From contig CATZDQ010000011.1 in assembly GCA_958417695.1 (NCBI GenBank), forward strand, positions 1-16,139: DNA of 16,139 bases, read 5' to 3'. Every line of letters starts with the position of its first letter. The stretch's first letter is position 1. Below, in pieces: positions 6,887 to 14,884 of this stretch. The position numbers were made by a program, and so were the translations under genes. The notes below the pieces were generated by a model. It worked only from the letters and a program-made list of their open reading frames with translations, searched no databases and had not been told where the DNA came from. Source of the DNA: an uncultured Clostridiaceae bacterium (GTDB lineage Bacteria > Bacillota > Clostridia > TANB77 > CAG-508).

Positions 6887-6913
6887 TTAGCAGTCTGACA
6901 ATGAAAGTGCTAA
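6887..6913 (+). promoter_or_regulatory. CIRCE operator 2, just upstream of hrcA
   Basis: TTAGCAGTC, 9 bases, AAGTGCTAA: 16 of 18 arm positions match the CIRCE consensus, with the exact 9-9-9 layout. It ends two bases before the hrcA ribosome-binding site, the usual place for HrcA binding. Confidence 0.88.
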
Positions 6914-6929
6914 TAAAGGAGTGAAAGCC

Positions 6930-7967
6930 ATGTTAGACGAAAGAAAAAAGAAAATACTGCAAGCTGTAGTAGATGAATATGTCAATACAGCAGAGCCAGT
7001 CAGTTCTGCTACCCTAGTAAAAAAATATGGATTGGATTATAGTAGTGCTACAGTTAGAAATGAGCTAGCAGAATTAGAAAACAAAGGCTACTTAGACAAA
7101 ACACATACCTCTTCTGGTCGTATACCATCTGCAAAGGGCTATCGATTCTATGTAGATGAATTAGTAAAAGAAGATGATATTTCACTAGAAGAAATCAGAT
7201 ATATACAATCTAAATTATCTACAAAGGTAAACGAAATAGAAGACTTAACTAAAATTGCAACTTCAACTCTATCTGAAATTACGCACTATACCTCTGTAGC
7301 AGTAGGGCCAAAAACAGACAAGCAAATAATAGAAGAAATAAAATTTGTTCTATTAGGCTCTAGAATGTTAATGGTTGTTATCGTAACCGACAGCGGATTG
7401 GTAAAAGAAACCATTATAAAATATGATGAAGATATTACAGAAAGTCAGGTAGAAACCCTAAACAATTTATTTAACAGCAAATTAAAAGGCAAACCTCTTT
7501 CTAAAATAGACCAACCAATGGAAGAATACATCCTATCAGAAATCTCTTATAGTGTGGAGGTAATTAAACCAATTATTCATCAGATTAATCGAATCATAGA
7601 AGAAGAGGAAGCTATCTATTTAGAAGGAACCAATCGTGCATTTGATTTACCAGAATTTAAAAGTTTAGCTATTGCTAAAAATTTTGTAAATGTGCTAGAC
7701 ACGAAAGACTTGGTTTTAGATATGTTAAACTCTGGAATTGCCAAAGATATTAATGTCTATATCGGAGATGAAAATGAGAACGAACAACTAAAAGACTTTA
7801 GTGTCGTTACCTTTAAACATTCCGTAGGAGATAAAGACTTAGGAACAATTGGGATTATCGGTCCTAAACGAATGAATTATTCCAAGGTAATTTCAGTTAT
7901 GAAATATTTAAGTAAAAAACTAAATGAGGAGACTGAGCAAGAACAGAGTGATAAAAATAAACCATAG
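6930..7967 (+). CDS. hrcA: Heat-inducible transcription repressor HrcA
   Basis: HrcA represses class I heat-shock genes by binding CIRCE and needs GroEL for activity. I choose ATG 6930 (345 aa): AAAGGAGTG at 6915-6923 gives a 6-base spacing and the protein begins MLDERKKKIL like its relatives; the GTG at 6921 overlaps the ribosome-binding site. The N-terminal winged helix includes YVNTAEPVSS and SSATVRNELAELENKGYL, followed by HTSSGRIPSAKGYRFYVD, the most conserved stretch of the family. The rest is the GAF-like and dimerisation part, with KHSVGDKDLGTIGIIGPKRMNYSKVI near the end. It is the first gene of hrcA-grpE-dnaK-dnaJ and is controlled by its own two upstream operators. Confidence 0.96.
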   Translation: MLDERKKKILQAVVDEYVNTAEPVSSATLVKKYGLDYSSATVRNELAELENKGYLDKTHTSSGRIPSAKGYRFYVDELVKEDDISLEEIRYIQSKLSTKVNEIEDLTKIATSTLSEITHYTSVAVGPKTDKQIIEEIKFVLLGSRMLMVVIVTDSGLVKETIIKYDEDITESQVETLNNLFNSKLKGKPLSKIDQPMEEYILSEISYSVEVIKPIIHQINRIIEEEEAIYLEGTNRAFDLPEFKSLAIAKNFVNVLDTKDLVLDMLNSGIAKDINVYIGDENENEQLKDFSVVTFKHSVGDKDLGTIGIIGPKRMNYSKVISVMKYLSKKLNEETEQEQSDKNKP

Positions 7968-7989
7968 AAAAAAGAAAGAAGGTTAAAAA

Positions 7990-8514
7990 ATGGAAAAACA
8001 AGAGCAAACTGTAGAAGAACAAGAAAAAGATACAGTGCTAGACGACAAAAACATAACACAAGAAGAAAAACTAAAAGAAACGATTTTAATACAAAAGCAA
8101 CAAATAGAGGAGCAAGAAGATAGATTAAAACGATTAATGGCAGAGTTTGATAACTTCAAAAAAAGAAGTAGTAAGGAAAGAGATGGATTATACCATTCCT
8201 TAATCTCGGATATTTTTTCTTCATTACTACCAGTTATTGATAACTTAGAAAAAGCACTAGAGGCAGAAACAACAGATGAAAATTACAAACAAGGTATTAG
8301 CTTAGTATTAAAACAGTTTAAAGATGTTATGGCAGCTAATGGTGTACAAGAAATAGAAGCAATAGGGCAAACTTTTGATCCAGAACTACATGAAGCCGTA
8401 AGTTCTGTAGTAGATGAAAATTTAGGAGAAAAAGAAATCAAAGAAGAATATCGTAAAGGCTATAAAATAGGAAATAAAGTTATCAGACATTCCATGGTAG
8501 TCGTAGCTAACTAA
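7990..8514 (+). CDS. grpE: Nucleotide exchange factor GrpE
   Basis: GrpE releases ADP from DnaK. The 174-aa protein has an acidic, Gln/Glu/Lys-rich coiled-coil N-terminus (residues 1 to about 50), then the conserved AEFDNFKKR (51-59) that starts the long dimer helix. It ends in the beta-domain with FDPELHEAV, and KGYKIGNKVIRHSMVVV, the standard GrpE C-terminus. AAGAAGG lies 7 bases before the ATG. It starts 22 bases after hrcA and is co-transcribed with it. Confidence 0.96.
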   Translation: MEKQEQTVEEQEKDTVLDDKNITQEEKLKETILIQKQQIEEQEDRLKRLMAEFDNFKKRSSKERDGLYHSLISDIFSSLLPVIDNLEKALEAETTDENYKQGISLVLKQFKDVMAANGVQEIEAIGQTFDPELHEAVSSVVDENLGEKEIKEEYRKGYKIGNKVIRHSMVVVAN

Positions 8515-8623
8515 AAAAGATAAAAATATTAAGAATAAAGTTATTAATTTTTACAATACTATAAATAAAAAACAAATACATAGAAATTATCATTTCATGT
8601 AAAAAATAAGGAGGATTTTAAAA

Positions 8624-10489
8624 ATGGGAAAAATTATAGGAATTGACTTAGGAACAACCAATTCATGTGTCGCTGTTATGGAAGGTGGAGAAGCCGTTGT
8701 TATACCAAATGCAGAAGGAAATAGAACCACACCATCTGTTGTCGCTTTTTCAAAAAATGGAGAAAGATTAGTAGGACAAATTGCAAAACGTCAAGCTGTG
8801 ACTAACCCTGACCATACCATTATCTCTATAAAAAGAAAAATGGGGACGAATGACAAAGTAAATATTGATGGAGATTCTTTTTCACCACAAGAAATTTCTG
8901 CTATGATTTTACAAAAACTAAAAGGCGATGCAGAAAACTATTTAGGACAAAAGGTAACACAAGCCGTTATTACTGTTCCAGCATACTTTAGTGATAGCCA
9001 AAGACAAGCAACAAAAGACGCTGGTAAAATAGCAGGATTAGAAGTATTAAGAATTATCAACGAGCCAACAGCAGCAGCACTTGCTTTTGGTATGGATAAA
9101 GAAGACCAAGACCAAAAAATCATGGTATATGATTTGGGAGGAGGAACATTTGATGTTTCTATTCTAGATATTGGTGATGGTGTATTTGAAGTATTAGCAA
9201 CTAATGGTAATACAAAACTAGGAGGAGATGACTTCGACCAAAGAATTATTGATTACCTAGTAGCAGAATTTAAGAAATCAAATGGTATTGACTTATCTAC
9301 AGATAAAATGGCAATGCAACGTTTAAAAGAAGCAGCTGAAAAAGCTAAAATTGAACTTTCAGGTATGCAACAAACATCTATTAACTTACCATTTATTACA
9401 GCCGATAGTACAGGACCAAAACACTTAGACATTACTTTAACAAGAGCTAAATTTGAAGAATTAATTTCTGATTTAGTTGACGCTACTAGAATACCAGTAG
9501 AGCAAGCTATGAAAGATGCAGGTGTAACAGCTAACGATATCCACAAAGTATTATTAGTAGGTGGATCTACTAGAGTACCATGTGTACAAGAAATGGTTAA
9601 GAAAATTACTGGTAAAGAACCAGATAAGGGAATAAACCCAGATGAATGTGTGGCTATTGGTGCTGCCATTCAAGGTGGTGTATTATCAGGAGATGTAAAA
9701 GACTTAGTACTATTAGATGTTACCCCATTATCTTTAGGTATTGAAACATATGGTGGTGTATTTACTAAATTAATTGAAAGAAATACAACCATTCCAACTA
9801 AAAAATCTCAAATCTTCTCAACAGCAGCAGATGGTCAAACATCTGTAGAAGTACACGTATTACAAGGTGAACGTGAAATGGCAGCTTACAATAAAACATT
9901 AGGAAGATTCCAATTATCTGGCATTCCAGCTGCACCACGTGGTGTACCACAAATCGAAGTTACTTTTGATATTGATGCCAATGGTATTGTACATGTATCT
10001 GCAAAAGATATGGCAACTGGAAATCAGCAAAATGTATCTATTACAGCATCTACAAACTTAACAGATGAAGATATCGATAAAGCTGTTAAAGATGCAGAAG
10101 CCCATGCAGAAGAAGATAAGAAAAAGAAAGAGGAAATTGAAGCTAGAAATAATGCAGAAAGCTTAGTATACAATTCTGAAAAAACATTAACAGAATTAGG
10201 GGATAAAATCAGTGGAGAAGAAAAAGCAAAGGCAGAAGAAGAAATTGCTAATGTAAAAAAAGCATTAGAAGGAACAGATGTAGAAGCTATTAAATCTGCT
10301 ACTGAAAAATTAACAACAGTATTTTACTCTATTTCTGAAAAACTATATGCACAAGCAAATCCAAATGCAGGTGCAGGTGCTAATGGAGAGCAAGCCAATG
10401 CAGAAGGACCAAAAACAGATGAAAATGGAAATGTATATGATGCAGATTACAAAGTAGAAGACGATAATGATAAAAAAGATAACCAATAA
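8624..10489 (+). CDS. dnaK: Molecular chaperone DnaK (Hsp70)
   Basis: A 621-aa Hsp70. The ATPase domain shows GIDLGTTNSCVAV (residues 5-17), the phosphate-2 motif YDLGGGTFDVSILD (169-182) and GGSTRVP (313-319). The linker DVTPLSLGIET leads to the substrate-binding beta-sandwich and helical lid, and the tail is acidic and disordered (ending DNDKKDNQ). DnaK binds exposed hydrophobic segments with DnaJ and GrpE as co-factors. AAGGAGG precedes the ATG. The 109-base gap after grpE is AT-rich; I see no CIRCE and no convincing promoter in it, so expression probably depends on the hrcA promoter. Many codons here end in T or A and use GGT and GTA, typical of a highly expressed gene in such a genome. 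Confidence 0.98.
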   Translation: MGKIIGIDLGTTNSCVAVMEGGEAVVIPNAEGNRTTPSVVAFSKNGERLVGQIAKRQAVTNPDHTIISIKRKMGTNDKVNIDGDSFSPQEISAMILQKLKGDAENYLGQKVTQAVITVPAYFSDSQRQATKDAGKIAGLEVLRIINEPTAAALAFGMDKEDQDQKIMVYDLGGGTFDVSILDIGDGVFEVLATNGNTKLGGDDFDQRIIDYLVAEFKKSNGIDLSTDKMAMQRLKEAAEKAKIELSGMQQTSINLPFITADSTGPKHLDITLTRAKFEELISDLVDATRIPVEQAMKDAGVTANDIHKVLLVGGSTRVPCVQEMVKKITGKEPDKGINPDECVAIGAAIQGGVLSGDVKDLVLLDVTPLSLGIETYGGVFTKLIERNTTIPTKKSQIFSTAADGQTSVEVHVLQGEREMAAYNKTLGRFQLSGIPAAPRGVPQIEVTFDIDANGIVHVSAKDMATGNQQNVSITASTNLTDEDIDKAVKDAEAHAEEDKKKKEEIEARNNAESLVYNSEKTLTELGDKISGEEKAKAEEEIANVKKALEGTDVEAIKSATEKLTTVFYSISEKLYAQANPNAGAGANGEQANAEGPKTDENGNVYDADYKVEDDNDKKDNQ

Positions 10490-10512
10490 AATAAATAAAA
10501 AATAAGAAAAGA

Positions 10513-10546
10513 AAAGTGAACAAAAAGGATTCTTTTTGTTCACTTT
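10513..10546 (+). repeat. 15-bp perfect hairpin between dnaK and dnaJ
   Basis: The arms 10513-10527 and 10532-10546 are perfectly complementary with a 4-base loop. The next bases are CAATCAAATTTT, not a T run, so this is not a classical terminator. It ends 12 bases before the dnaJ ribosome-binding site. It may act in mRNA processing or stability, or as a partial terminator that lowers dnaJ output relative to dnaK. Confidence 0.8.
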
Positions 10547-10568
10547 CAATCAAATTTTGGAGGAAATA

Positions 10569-11732
10569 ATGGCAGGAAAAAGAGATTATTATGAGGTATT
10601 AGGTGTAGAAAAGACAGCAACAGATGAAGAATTAAAAAAAGCATATCGAAAACTAGCTAAAAAATATCATCCAGACGCAAATCCTGATAATAAAGCAGAA
10701 GCAGAAGCAAAATTTAAAGAAGTAAATGAAGCTTATGAAACTTTGTCAGATGCACAAAAAAGAAGAATGTATGACCAATTTGGACCAGATGGTCCACAAG
10801 GATTTGGAGGAGGTAGTGGAGGCCCTTATGGTCAAGGAGGCTATTACTCTTATTCTAGTTCTGGATTTGATGGCTTTAGTGACTTTGGTGATTTGGGAGA
10901 TATTTTCTCTTCTTTTTTCGGAGGCGGTTTTGGAGGAAAAAGTGCTAGAACCAATAATGGACCTACAAAGGGAGCTGATTTAAAAGCAAGCGTGGAAATT
11001 ACTTTTGAAGAAGCTTACCTTGGCGTGGAAAAAGAAATTGTCTTAAGTAGAAATGAAACTTGTAATACTTGCCATGGAAGTGGTGCTAAACCAGGAACTC
11101 ATGTAGAAACTTGTCAAATATGCCACGGAACAGGAACGGTAAAACAAGTGCAGACTACCATATTAGGGCAAATGCAAACGCAAAGAACTTGTACCAATTG
11201 CCATGGAACGGGAACTGTAATTAAAGAACCTTGTGAGAGTTGTAAAGGAAAAGGAACCATTCGTAAACAAGCTAAATTAAAGGTAAAAATACCAGCAGGT
11301 ATTGATGATGGGCAAACGATTGTCTTAAGAGGAGAAGGAGAACCTGGAGAAAAGGGTGGTCCTAAAGGTGATTTATACATAGTGATTCGTATGAAGAAAC
11401 ATAGTATTTATGCTAGAAAAGGAGATAATGTATTTTGTGATATTCCAATTACCTTTACACAAGCTACATTAGGTTCAGAAATAGAAGTACCAATGGTAGA
11501 TGGTAGTAAGGAAAAATATAAAGTACCAGAAGGAACACAGCCAGGCACGAAATTTACAATACGTAATAGAGGATTTAAAAGTGTGAATAATGGATATCAA
11601 GGGGATTTTATATTTACGGTACAAGTGCAAGTTCCAAAACGTTTAACAAAGGAGCAAAGAGATATCTTAGTAGAACTTGCTAAAACAATGAATGAACAAC
11701 CACCTGTGAAAAAAAGAGGTATTTTTGGATAA
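10569..11732 (+). CDS. dnaJ: Chaperone protein DnaJ (Hsp40)
   Basis: DnaJ delivers substrates to DnaK and stimulates its ATPase. The start is ATG 10569 (387 aa, MAGKRDYYEVLG), with GGAGG at 10559-10563; an upstream TTG-initiated extension runs through the hairpin and is not credible. Domains: J-domain with the HPD triad at residues 34-36; a Gly/Phe-rich region (about 75-125, GGGSGGPYGQGGYY and FFGGGFGG); a zinc-binding domain with four CxxCxGxG repeats from Cys165 to about 232 (CNTCHGSG, CQICHGTG, CTNCHGTG, CESCKGKG); and two C-terminal beta-domains. All key residues are present. It is the last gene of the heat-shock operon. Confidence 0.97.
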   Translation: MAGKRDYYEVLGVEKTATDEELKKAYRKLAKKYHPDANPDNKAEAEAKFKEVNEAYETLSDAQKRRMYDQFGPDGPQGFGGGSGGPYGQGGYYSYSSSGFDGFSDFGDLGDIFSSFFGGGFGGKSARTNNGPTKGADLKASVEITFEEAYLGVEKEIVLSRNETCNTCHGSGAKPGTHVETCQICHGTGTVKQVQTTILGQMQTQRTCTNCHGTGTVIKEPCESCKGKGTIRKQAKLKVKIPAGIDDGQTIVLRGEGEPGEKGGPKGDLYIVIRMKKHSIYARKGDNVFCDIPITFTQATLGSEIEVPMVDGSKEKYKVPEGTQPGTKFTIRNRGFKSVNNGYQGDFIFTVQVQVPKRLTKEQRDILVELAKTMNEQPPVKKRGIFG

Positions 11733-11737
11733 AACAA

Positions 11738-11773
11738 AAAGAAGGCTGCATGCCCAACATGCAGCCTTCTTTC
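11738..11773. terminator. Bidirectional terminator between dnaJ and the convergent small gene
   Basis: A perfect 15-bp stem (11738-11752 with 11758-11772), with a GGCTGC core and a 5-base loop, ends in TTT on the + strand and in a T-rich run on the - strand. It serves both dnaJ and the minus-strand gene, whose stop codon is at 11775. Confidence 0.88.
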
Positions 11774-11774
11774 G

Positions 11775-12032
11775 TTATTGCAATTTCTTTAAATTTTTTA
11801 CAATTGTTTCAAAACGATTGTAAAATTCTTTTACGGCTCTTTCCTCTGAGTGAGGAGCTTTTTTTAAATCGCCTAATTTGTTAATAATAGTAATGTAGTC
11901 ATTAGCCAAGAAAGCGCTGGAGATAGTTTCTGTAAACTTCAGTTTTCCCTTGGAAAAGGGATATTTTGCACATAAGATAGCAATATCATCGCCAATCTCT
12001 TTAATGCTAATGCTTTTTACGTTTTTACTCAT
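11775..12032 (-). CDS. Small protein of unknown function
   Basis: An 85-aa protein I do not recognise. It is real by context: on the - strand, AGGAGGATTCTT directly precedes the ATG, there is a plausible promoter (TTGTAA-17-TAAAAT) upstream, and it shares a terminator with dnaJ. The sequence is soluble-looking, mixed alpha-helical, with no signal peptide or membrane segment. It is Lys-rich (pI likely basic), and its second half (EERAVKEFYNRFETIVKNLKKL) could form amphipathic helices. It lies where prmA, the ribosomal protein L11 methyltransferase gene, is often found between dnaJ and rsmE, but shows no SAM-binding motif and is far too short. A small helical regulatory or scaffold protein is possible, but nothing in the sequence decides it. 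Confidence 0.8.
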   Translation of the reverse strand: MSKNVKSISIKEIGDDIAILCAKYPFSKGKLKFTETISSAFLANDYITIINKLGDLKKAPHSEERAVKEFYNRFETIVKNLKKLQ

Positions 12033-12085
12033 AAGAATCCTCCTGATAAAATCGTAGAAAAATATTTACAGTAACATTGTACTCT

Positions 12086-12114
12086 ATTTTACCACAAAAC
12101 TTTCCAATTTACAA
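12086..12114 (-). promoter_or_regulatory. Promoter of the minus-strand small gene
   Basis: Read on the - strand: TTGTAA (12114-12109), 17 bases, TAAAAT (12091-12086), about 54 bases before the start codon. It is divergent from the rsmE promoter. Confidence 0.55.
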
Positions 12115-12123
12115 TCCAATTAC

Positions 12124-12152
12124 TTGCTATTTTTAGCACAATATAGTAAAAT
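12124..12152 (+). promoter_or_regulatory. Promoter of rsmE
   Basis: TTGCTA at 12124-12129, 17 bases, TAAAAT at 12147-12152, the same hexamers as the promoter before prmC. A short inverted repeat, TGCTA-TTTT-TAGCA (12125-12138), overlaps the -35 box. Confidence 0.55.
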
Positions 12153-12183
12153 GACAGTAGAAAAATAAAAGGAATAAAGGAAC

Positions 12184-12925
12184 ATGCAGAAATTTTTTGT
12201 AGAAACCAACCAAATAAAAGAAAATGTCATTTATATGACGGGTACAGATGTCCATCATATACGAAAAGTACTACGTTACCAAGTAGGAGATACTATTCAA
12301 ATTGGTAATAAACAAACAAAACAAACCTATTTGGCTGTAATAGAGAAATGTGAAAAAGAGGAAATTGTAGCTAAAATTGTAGAAGAAATAGAAAATTCAA
12401 AGCAAAGCAAAATACAAATAGATTTATACCAAGGATTACCAAAAGCGGATAAAATGGAGTGGATTATTCAAAAGACAACTGAATTAGGAATTCATGCAAT
12501 TATACCGGTTTCTATGGAGAGGTCAATTGTCAAAATTCCTGAAAAAGAAGTAAGTAAAAAAGTAAGTCGTTGGCAAAAGATTGCAGAAGTAGCAGCAAAA
12601 CAGTGTAAAAGAGAGGATATTCCAGAGGTTTTAACGATTTGTAATTTGCGGACAAATCTTAGAAAAAATACAAGCATATGACCTTTTCTTGGTAGCATAT
12701 GAGGAAGAAAAAGACCAAACATTAAAACAAGTGCTACAAACAGTGCAAAGACAGGAAAATTTAAGAGTAGGTATATTAATTGGACCAGAGGGTGGTATTT
12801 CTATGCAAGAAATGCATAAATTACAACAGGCACCTACGAAAACGATTACTTTAGGAAATAGAATTCTAAGAACGGAAACAGCACCAATAGCGATGACGAG
12901 TATACTGATGTATGCATTAGAATAA
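12184..12925 (+). pseudogene. rsmE: 16S rRNA m3U1498 methyltransferase, interrupted by a frameshift
   Basis: RsmE is a SPOUT methyltransferase that makes 3-methyluridine at position 1498 of 16S rRNA. The first frame runs from ATG 12184 through the PUA-like N-terminus (DVHHIRKVLR) and LYQGLPKADKMEWIIQKTTELG to AAKQCKRE, then drifts into unrelated residues and stops at TGA 12679-12681. The matching continuation lies in the +1 frame, open from 12635: GQILEKIQAYDLFLVAYEEEKD, then GILIGPEGGIS and LGNRILRTETAP, the trefoil-knot SAM-binding motifs, ending at TAA 12923-12925. Together they give about 246 aa, the normal family length. One extra base (or two missing) between 12635 and about 12678 explains it. 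Either the gene is newly broken or the assembly has an indel. I see no stop-dependent slippery site of the prfB kind. Confidence 0.88.
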
Positions 12926-12944
12926 AAATATAGGAGAGTAAGGA

Positions 12945-13691
12945 ATGGAAAACGAAAAAGAGGAGATAAAAGAAGAAAAGAAAAAATCTATGAAAAAGAA
13001 AGCACAAACAAAGGAAAAAGTTTCTAAAATAGAAGAAGTAAAGAAAGAAAACTCTGTGAAAGAGGAAAGTAAGCCAAAATCTAGACGTAAGAAAGTAGTA
13101 AAAGAGGAACCTCAAGTGATAGAAGAAGCCTTTATAGAAGAGCAAGAAAAAGAGGAGAAGGCTTTACTAGAAGTAAAAAATCAAGAAGCTTCTATGAAAA
13201 TACCACCTGAAAAGTTAGAGGAAATTGGAAAAGTTATTGAAAAGCAAAAGATAGTACCAAAAATTCACCAGAAAAAAATGATGCAAAGGGTATTTGATAA
13301 TTTAATTTTAGCAATAGTCTTTTTGTTATATTTCTTTTTTATTAATTTAGGAGCCATGCATATTGGTCAAGAGACTTTCTTAGTGGATTTATATGTATTT
13401 TGCTTATTTACATTAGCAATTAGTATATATCTATTTGAAGTGGCCTATAAAAAAGATAAAGGAAGAATTGCTATTCATGGTATAGAAGTGTTAGCTATGG
13501 CAATCATTACTTTATTATCCTTATATTTATTCCAAATGCAAAAAGACCAATTTCCATTGTTATTAAATGCAGCGTCTCTTATCTTTTCAGTATATTTTGT
13601 GGGAAAGAGTATTTATTTATATGTAAAAATGAAAAAGAGAGCTTTAAAACAAAATAATGATGTACATAGAATTGCCAAAACCAAAGAATAG
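12945..13691 (+). CDS. Membrane protein with long charged N-terminus, function unknown
   Basis: A 248-aa protein I cannot assign. Residues 1 to about 110 are extremely rich in Lys and Glu (KEEIKEEKKKSMKKK and similar), probably disordered or coiled-coil and cytoplasmic. Then come about four hydrophobic segments: near 119-138 (LILAIVFLLYFFFINLG), 149-166, 180-199 and 205-224, followed by a basic tail KMKKRALKQ. There is no catalytic motif. It begins 20 bases after rsmE with a GGAGAG site and ends 20 bases before yicC, so it is inside the rsmE-to-gmk transcription unit. The K/E-rich composition makes false antisense frames look open. A membrane-anchored scaffold is only a guess. Confidence 0.8.
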   Translation: MENEKEEIKEEKKKSMKKKAQTKEKVSKIEEVKKENSVKEESKPKSRRKKVVKEEPQVIEEAFIEEQEKEEKALLEVKNQEASMKIPPEKLEEIGKVIEKQKIVPKIHQKKMMQRVFDNLILAIVFLLYFFFINLGAMHIGQETFLVDLYVFCLFTLAISIYLFEVAYKKDKGRIAIHGIEVLAMAIITLLSLYLFQMQKDQFPLLLNAASLIFSVYFVGKSIYLYVKMKKRALKQNNDVHRIAKTKE

Positions 13692-13711
13692 GAGAAAGGA
13701 ATTAGAAAATA

Positions 13712-14587
13712 ATGAAAAGTATGACTGGCTTTGGAAGAGCAAAGTTGGAAAAGGATAATCGTATTTATGGTATGGAAATTAAATCGGTGAATCATAAGTA
13801 CAGTGATATTACTATAAAACTTCCTAGAAATTTAAGTTATTTAGAGGAAAAGATAAAAAAAGAAATTTCTAAAAGTATTTCCAGAGGTAAAATAGATGTA
13901 TTTATAACTTTTGAAAATTATAGTGATGAAGGAAAAGACATTGTTATTAATCACGAATTAGTTAAGAAATATATGGAAGAATTTACGAAGTTATCAGAGG
14001 AAAATAATCTTAATCTACATGTACCCGTAACGGAAATTACGAAACTACCAGATGTATTGACCATTAAGACTGTAGAAGATAAAGAAGACGTAATTGAACA
14101 TGAAGTTATGGAATGTGTAGCACAGGCTATTTCGAATTTTATAGGTATGCGTGAGCAAGAAGGTAGTAGGATAAAAGAGGACTTAGAACAAAGAGTAGAA
14201 GCATTAAATAGCAATATTGAAAAATTTTCTGTATATTCTACTGGACTTGTAGAAGAATATGTAGTAAAATTAAAAGAAAGAATCAAAGAAATATTACAAA
14301 CAGATATCCTAGACGAAGCAAGATTAGGAGCAGAAGTAGTCATTTATGCAGATAAATGTTCTATTGAAGAAGAAATAACTAGATTGAGAAGTCATGTGAT
14401 ACAATTACAACAATTATTAGTAGAAGAAAAACCAGTAGGAAAGAAATTAGATTTCTTAATACAAGAGATGAATCGTGAGACAAATACGATTGGCTCTAAG
14501 TCAGCAAGCTTAGCAATCACGAACTTAGTGGTCGATGTCAAGACACAGTTAGAAGACATCAGAGAACAAATTCAAAATATAGAGTAA
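13712..14587 (+). CDS. yicC: YicC/YloC-family endoribonuclease
   Basis: A 291-aa protein with both family signatures: the N-terminus MKSMTGFGRAK followed by EIKSVNHKYSDITIKLPR, and the C-terminus DFLIQEMNRETNTIGSKS (DUF1732). YicC-family proteins are reported endoribonucleases with roles in small-RNA turnover in E. coli and in mRNA decay in Bacillus (YloC). The AAAGGA site is 11 bases before the ATG, slightly long. The next gene, remA, starts 14 bases downstream; yicC-remA-gmk-rpoZ is the usual Firmicutes neighbourhood, so the function is supported by both sequence and context. Confidence 0.95.
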   Translation: MKSMTGFGRAKLEKDNRIYGMEIKSVNHKYSDITIKLPRNLSYLEEKIKKEISKSISRGKIDVFITFENYSDEGKDIVINHELVKKYMEEFTKLSEENNLNLHVPVTEITKLPDVLTIKTVEDKEDVIEHEVMECVAQAISNFIGMREQEGSRIKEDLEQRVEALNSNIEKFSVYSTGLVEEYVVKLKERIKEILQTDILDEARLGAEVVIYADKCSIEEEITRLRSHVIQLQQLLVEEKPVGKKLDFLIQEMNRETNTIGSKSASLAITNLVVDVKTQLEDIREQIQNIE

Positions 14588-14601
14588 GGGAGGAAAAGCT
14601 T

Positions 14602-14877
14602 ATGCAATTAATCAATATAGGGTTTGGGAATATTGTTTCTGCTAATAGAATTATTGCCATTGTTAGTCCAGAATCTGCACCAATTAAGAGAATTGTACAG
14701 GATGCCAAAGAAAATGGAAATGCAGTGGATGCTACTTATGGAAGAAGGACAAGAGCGGTATTAATTATGGATTCGGGGCATATTATTTTATCTGCTGTGC
14801 AACCAGAGACAGTTGCCGGTAGACTAGATAAAGATGACCTTACAACAGAAGATGGAAAAGATAATAAATCTAATTAG
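14602..14877 (+). CDS. remA: RemA-like regulator (DUF370)
   Basis: A 91-aa protein of the RemA/DUF370 family: MQLINIGFGNIVSANRIIAI, SPESAPIKRIVQDAKE, DATYGRRTRAVLIMDSGHIILSAVQPETV are all nearly canonical. In Bacillus subtilis RemA is a DNA-binding activator of extracellular matrix operons and osmoprotectant genes; it forms ring-shaped oligomers that bend DNA. Here its targets are unknown. The GGGAGG ribosome-binding site at 14588-14593 gives 8-base spacing. It lies between yicC and rpoZ in one transcription unit. Confidence 0.93.
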   Translation: MQLINIGFGNIVSANRIIAIVSPESAPIKRIVQDAKENGNAVDATYGRRTRAVLIMDSGHIILSAVQPETVAGRLDKDDLTTEDGKDNKSN

Positions 14878-14884
14878 AAAATAA

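Noticed and set aside
8515..8623. Separate promoter for dnaK
   Set aside because: A TATAAA-like box exists near 8560, but no -35 element at a proper distance and no operator.
9253..9669. 138-aa minus-strand frame inside dnaK
   Set aside because: Antisense shadow of a highly conserved coding region; no start signals.
12124..12152. CIRCE-like site before rsmE (TTAGCA at 12133-12138)
   Set aside because: Only one half matches; the neighbouring repeat TGCTA-TTTT-TAGCA has the arms in the opposite arrangement and the wrong spacing.
12846..13145. 99-aa minus-strand frame rich in Phe and Leu
   Set aside because: It is the complement of Lys/Glu codons of the charged membrane-protein gene; the hydrophobic look is an artefact.
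13951..14343. 130-aa minus-strand frame inside yicC
   Set aside because: Antisense shadow with Ser/Thr-rich composition; no ribosome-binding site or family features.
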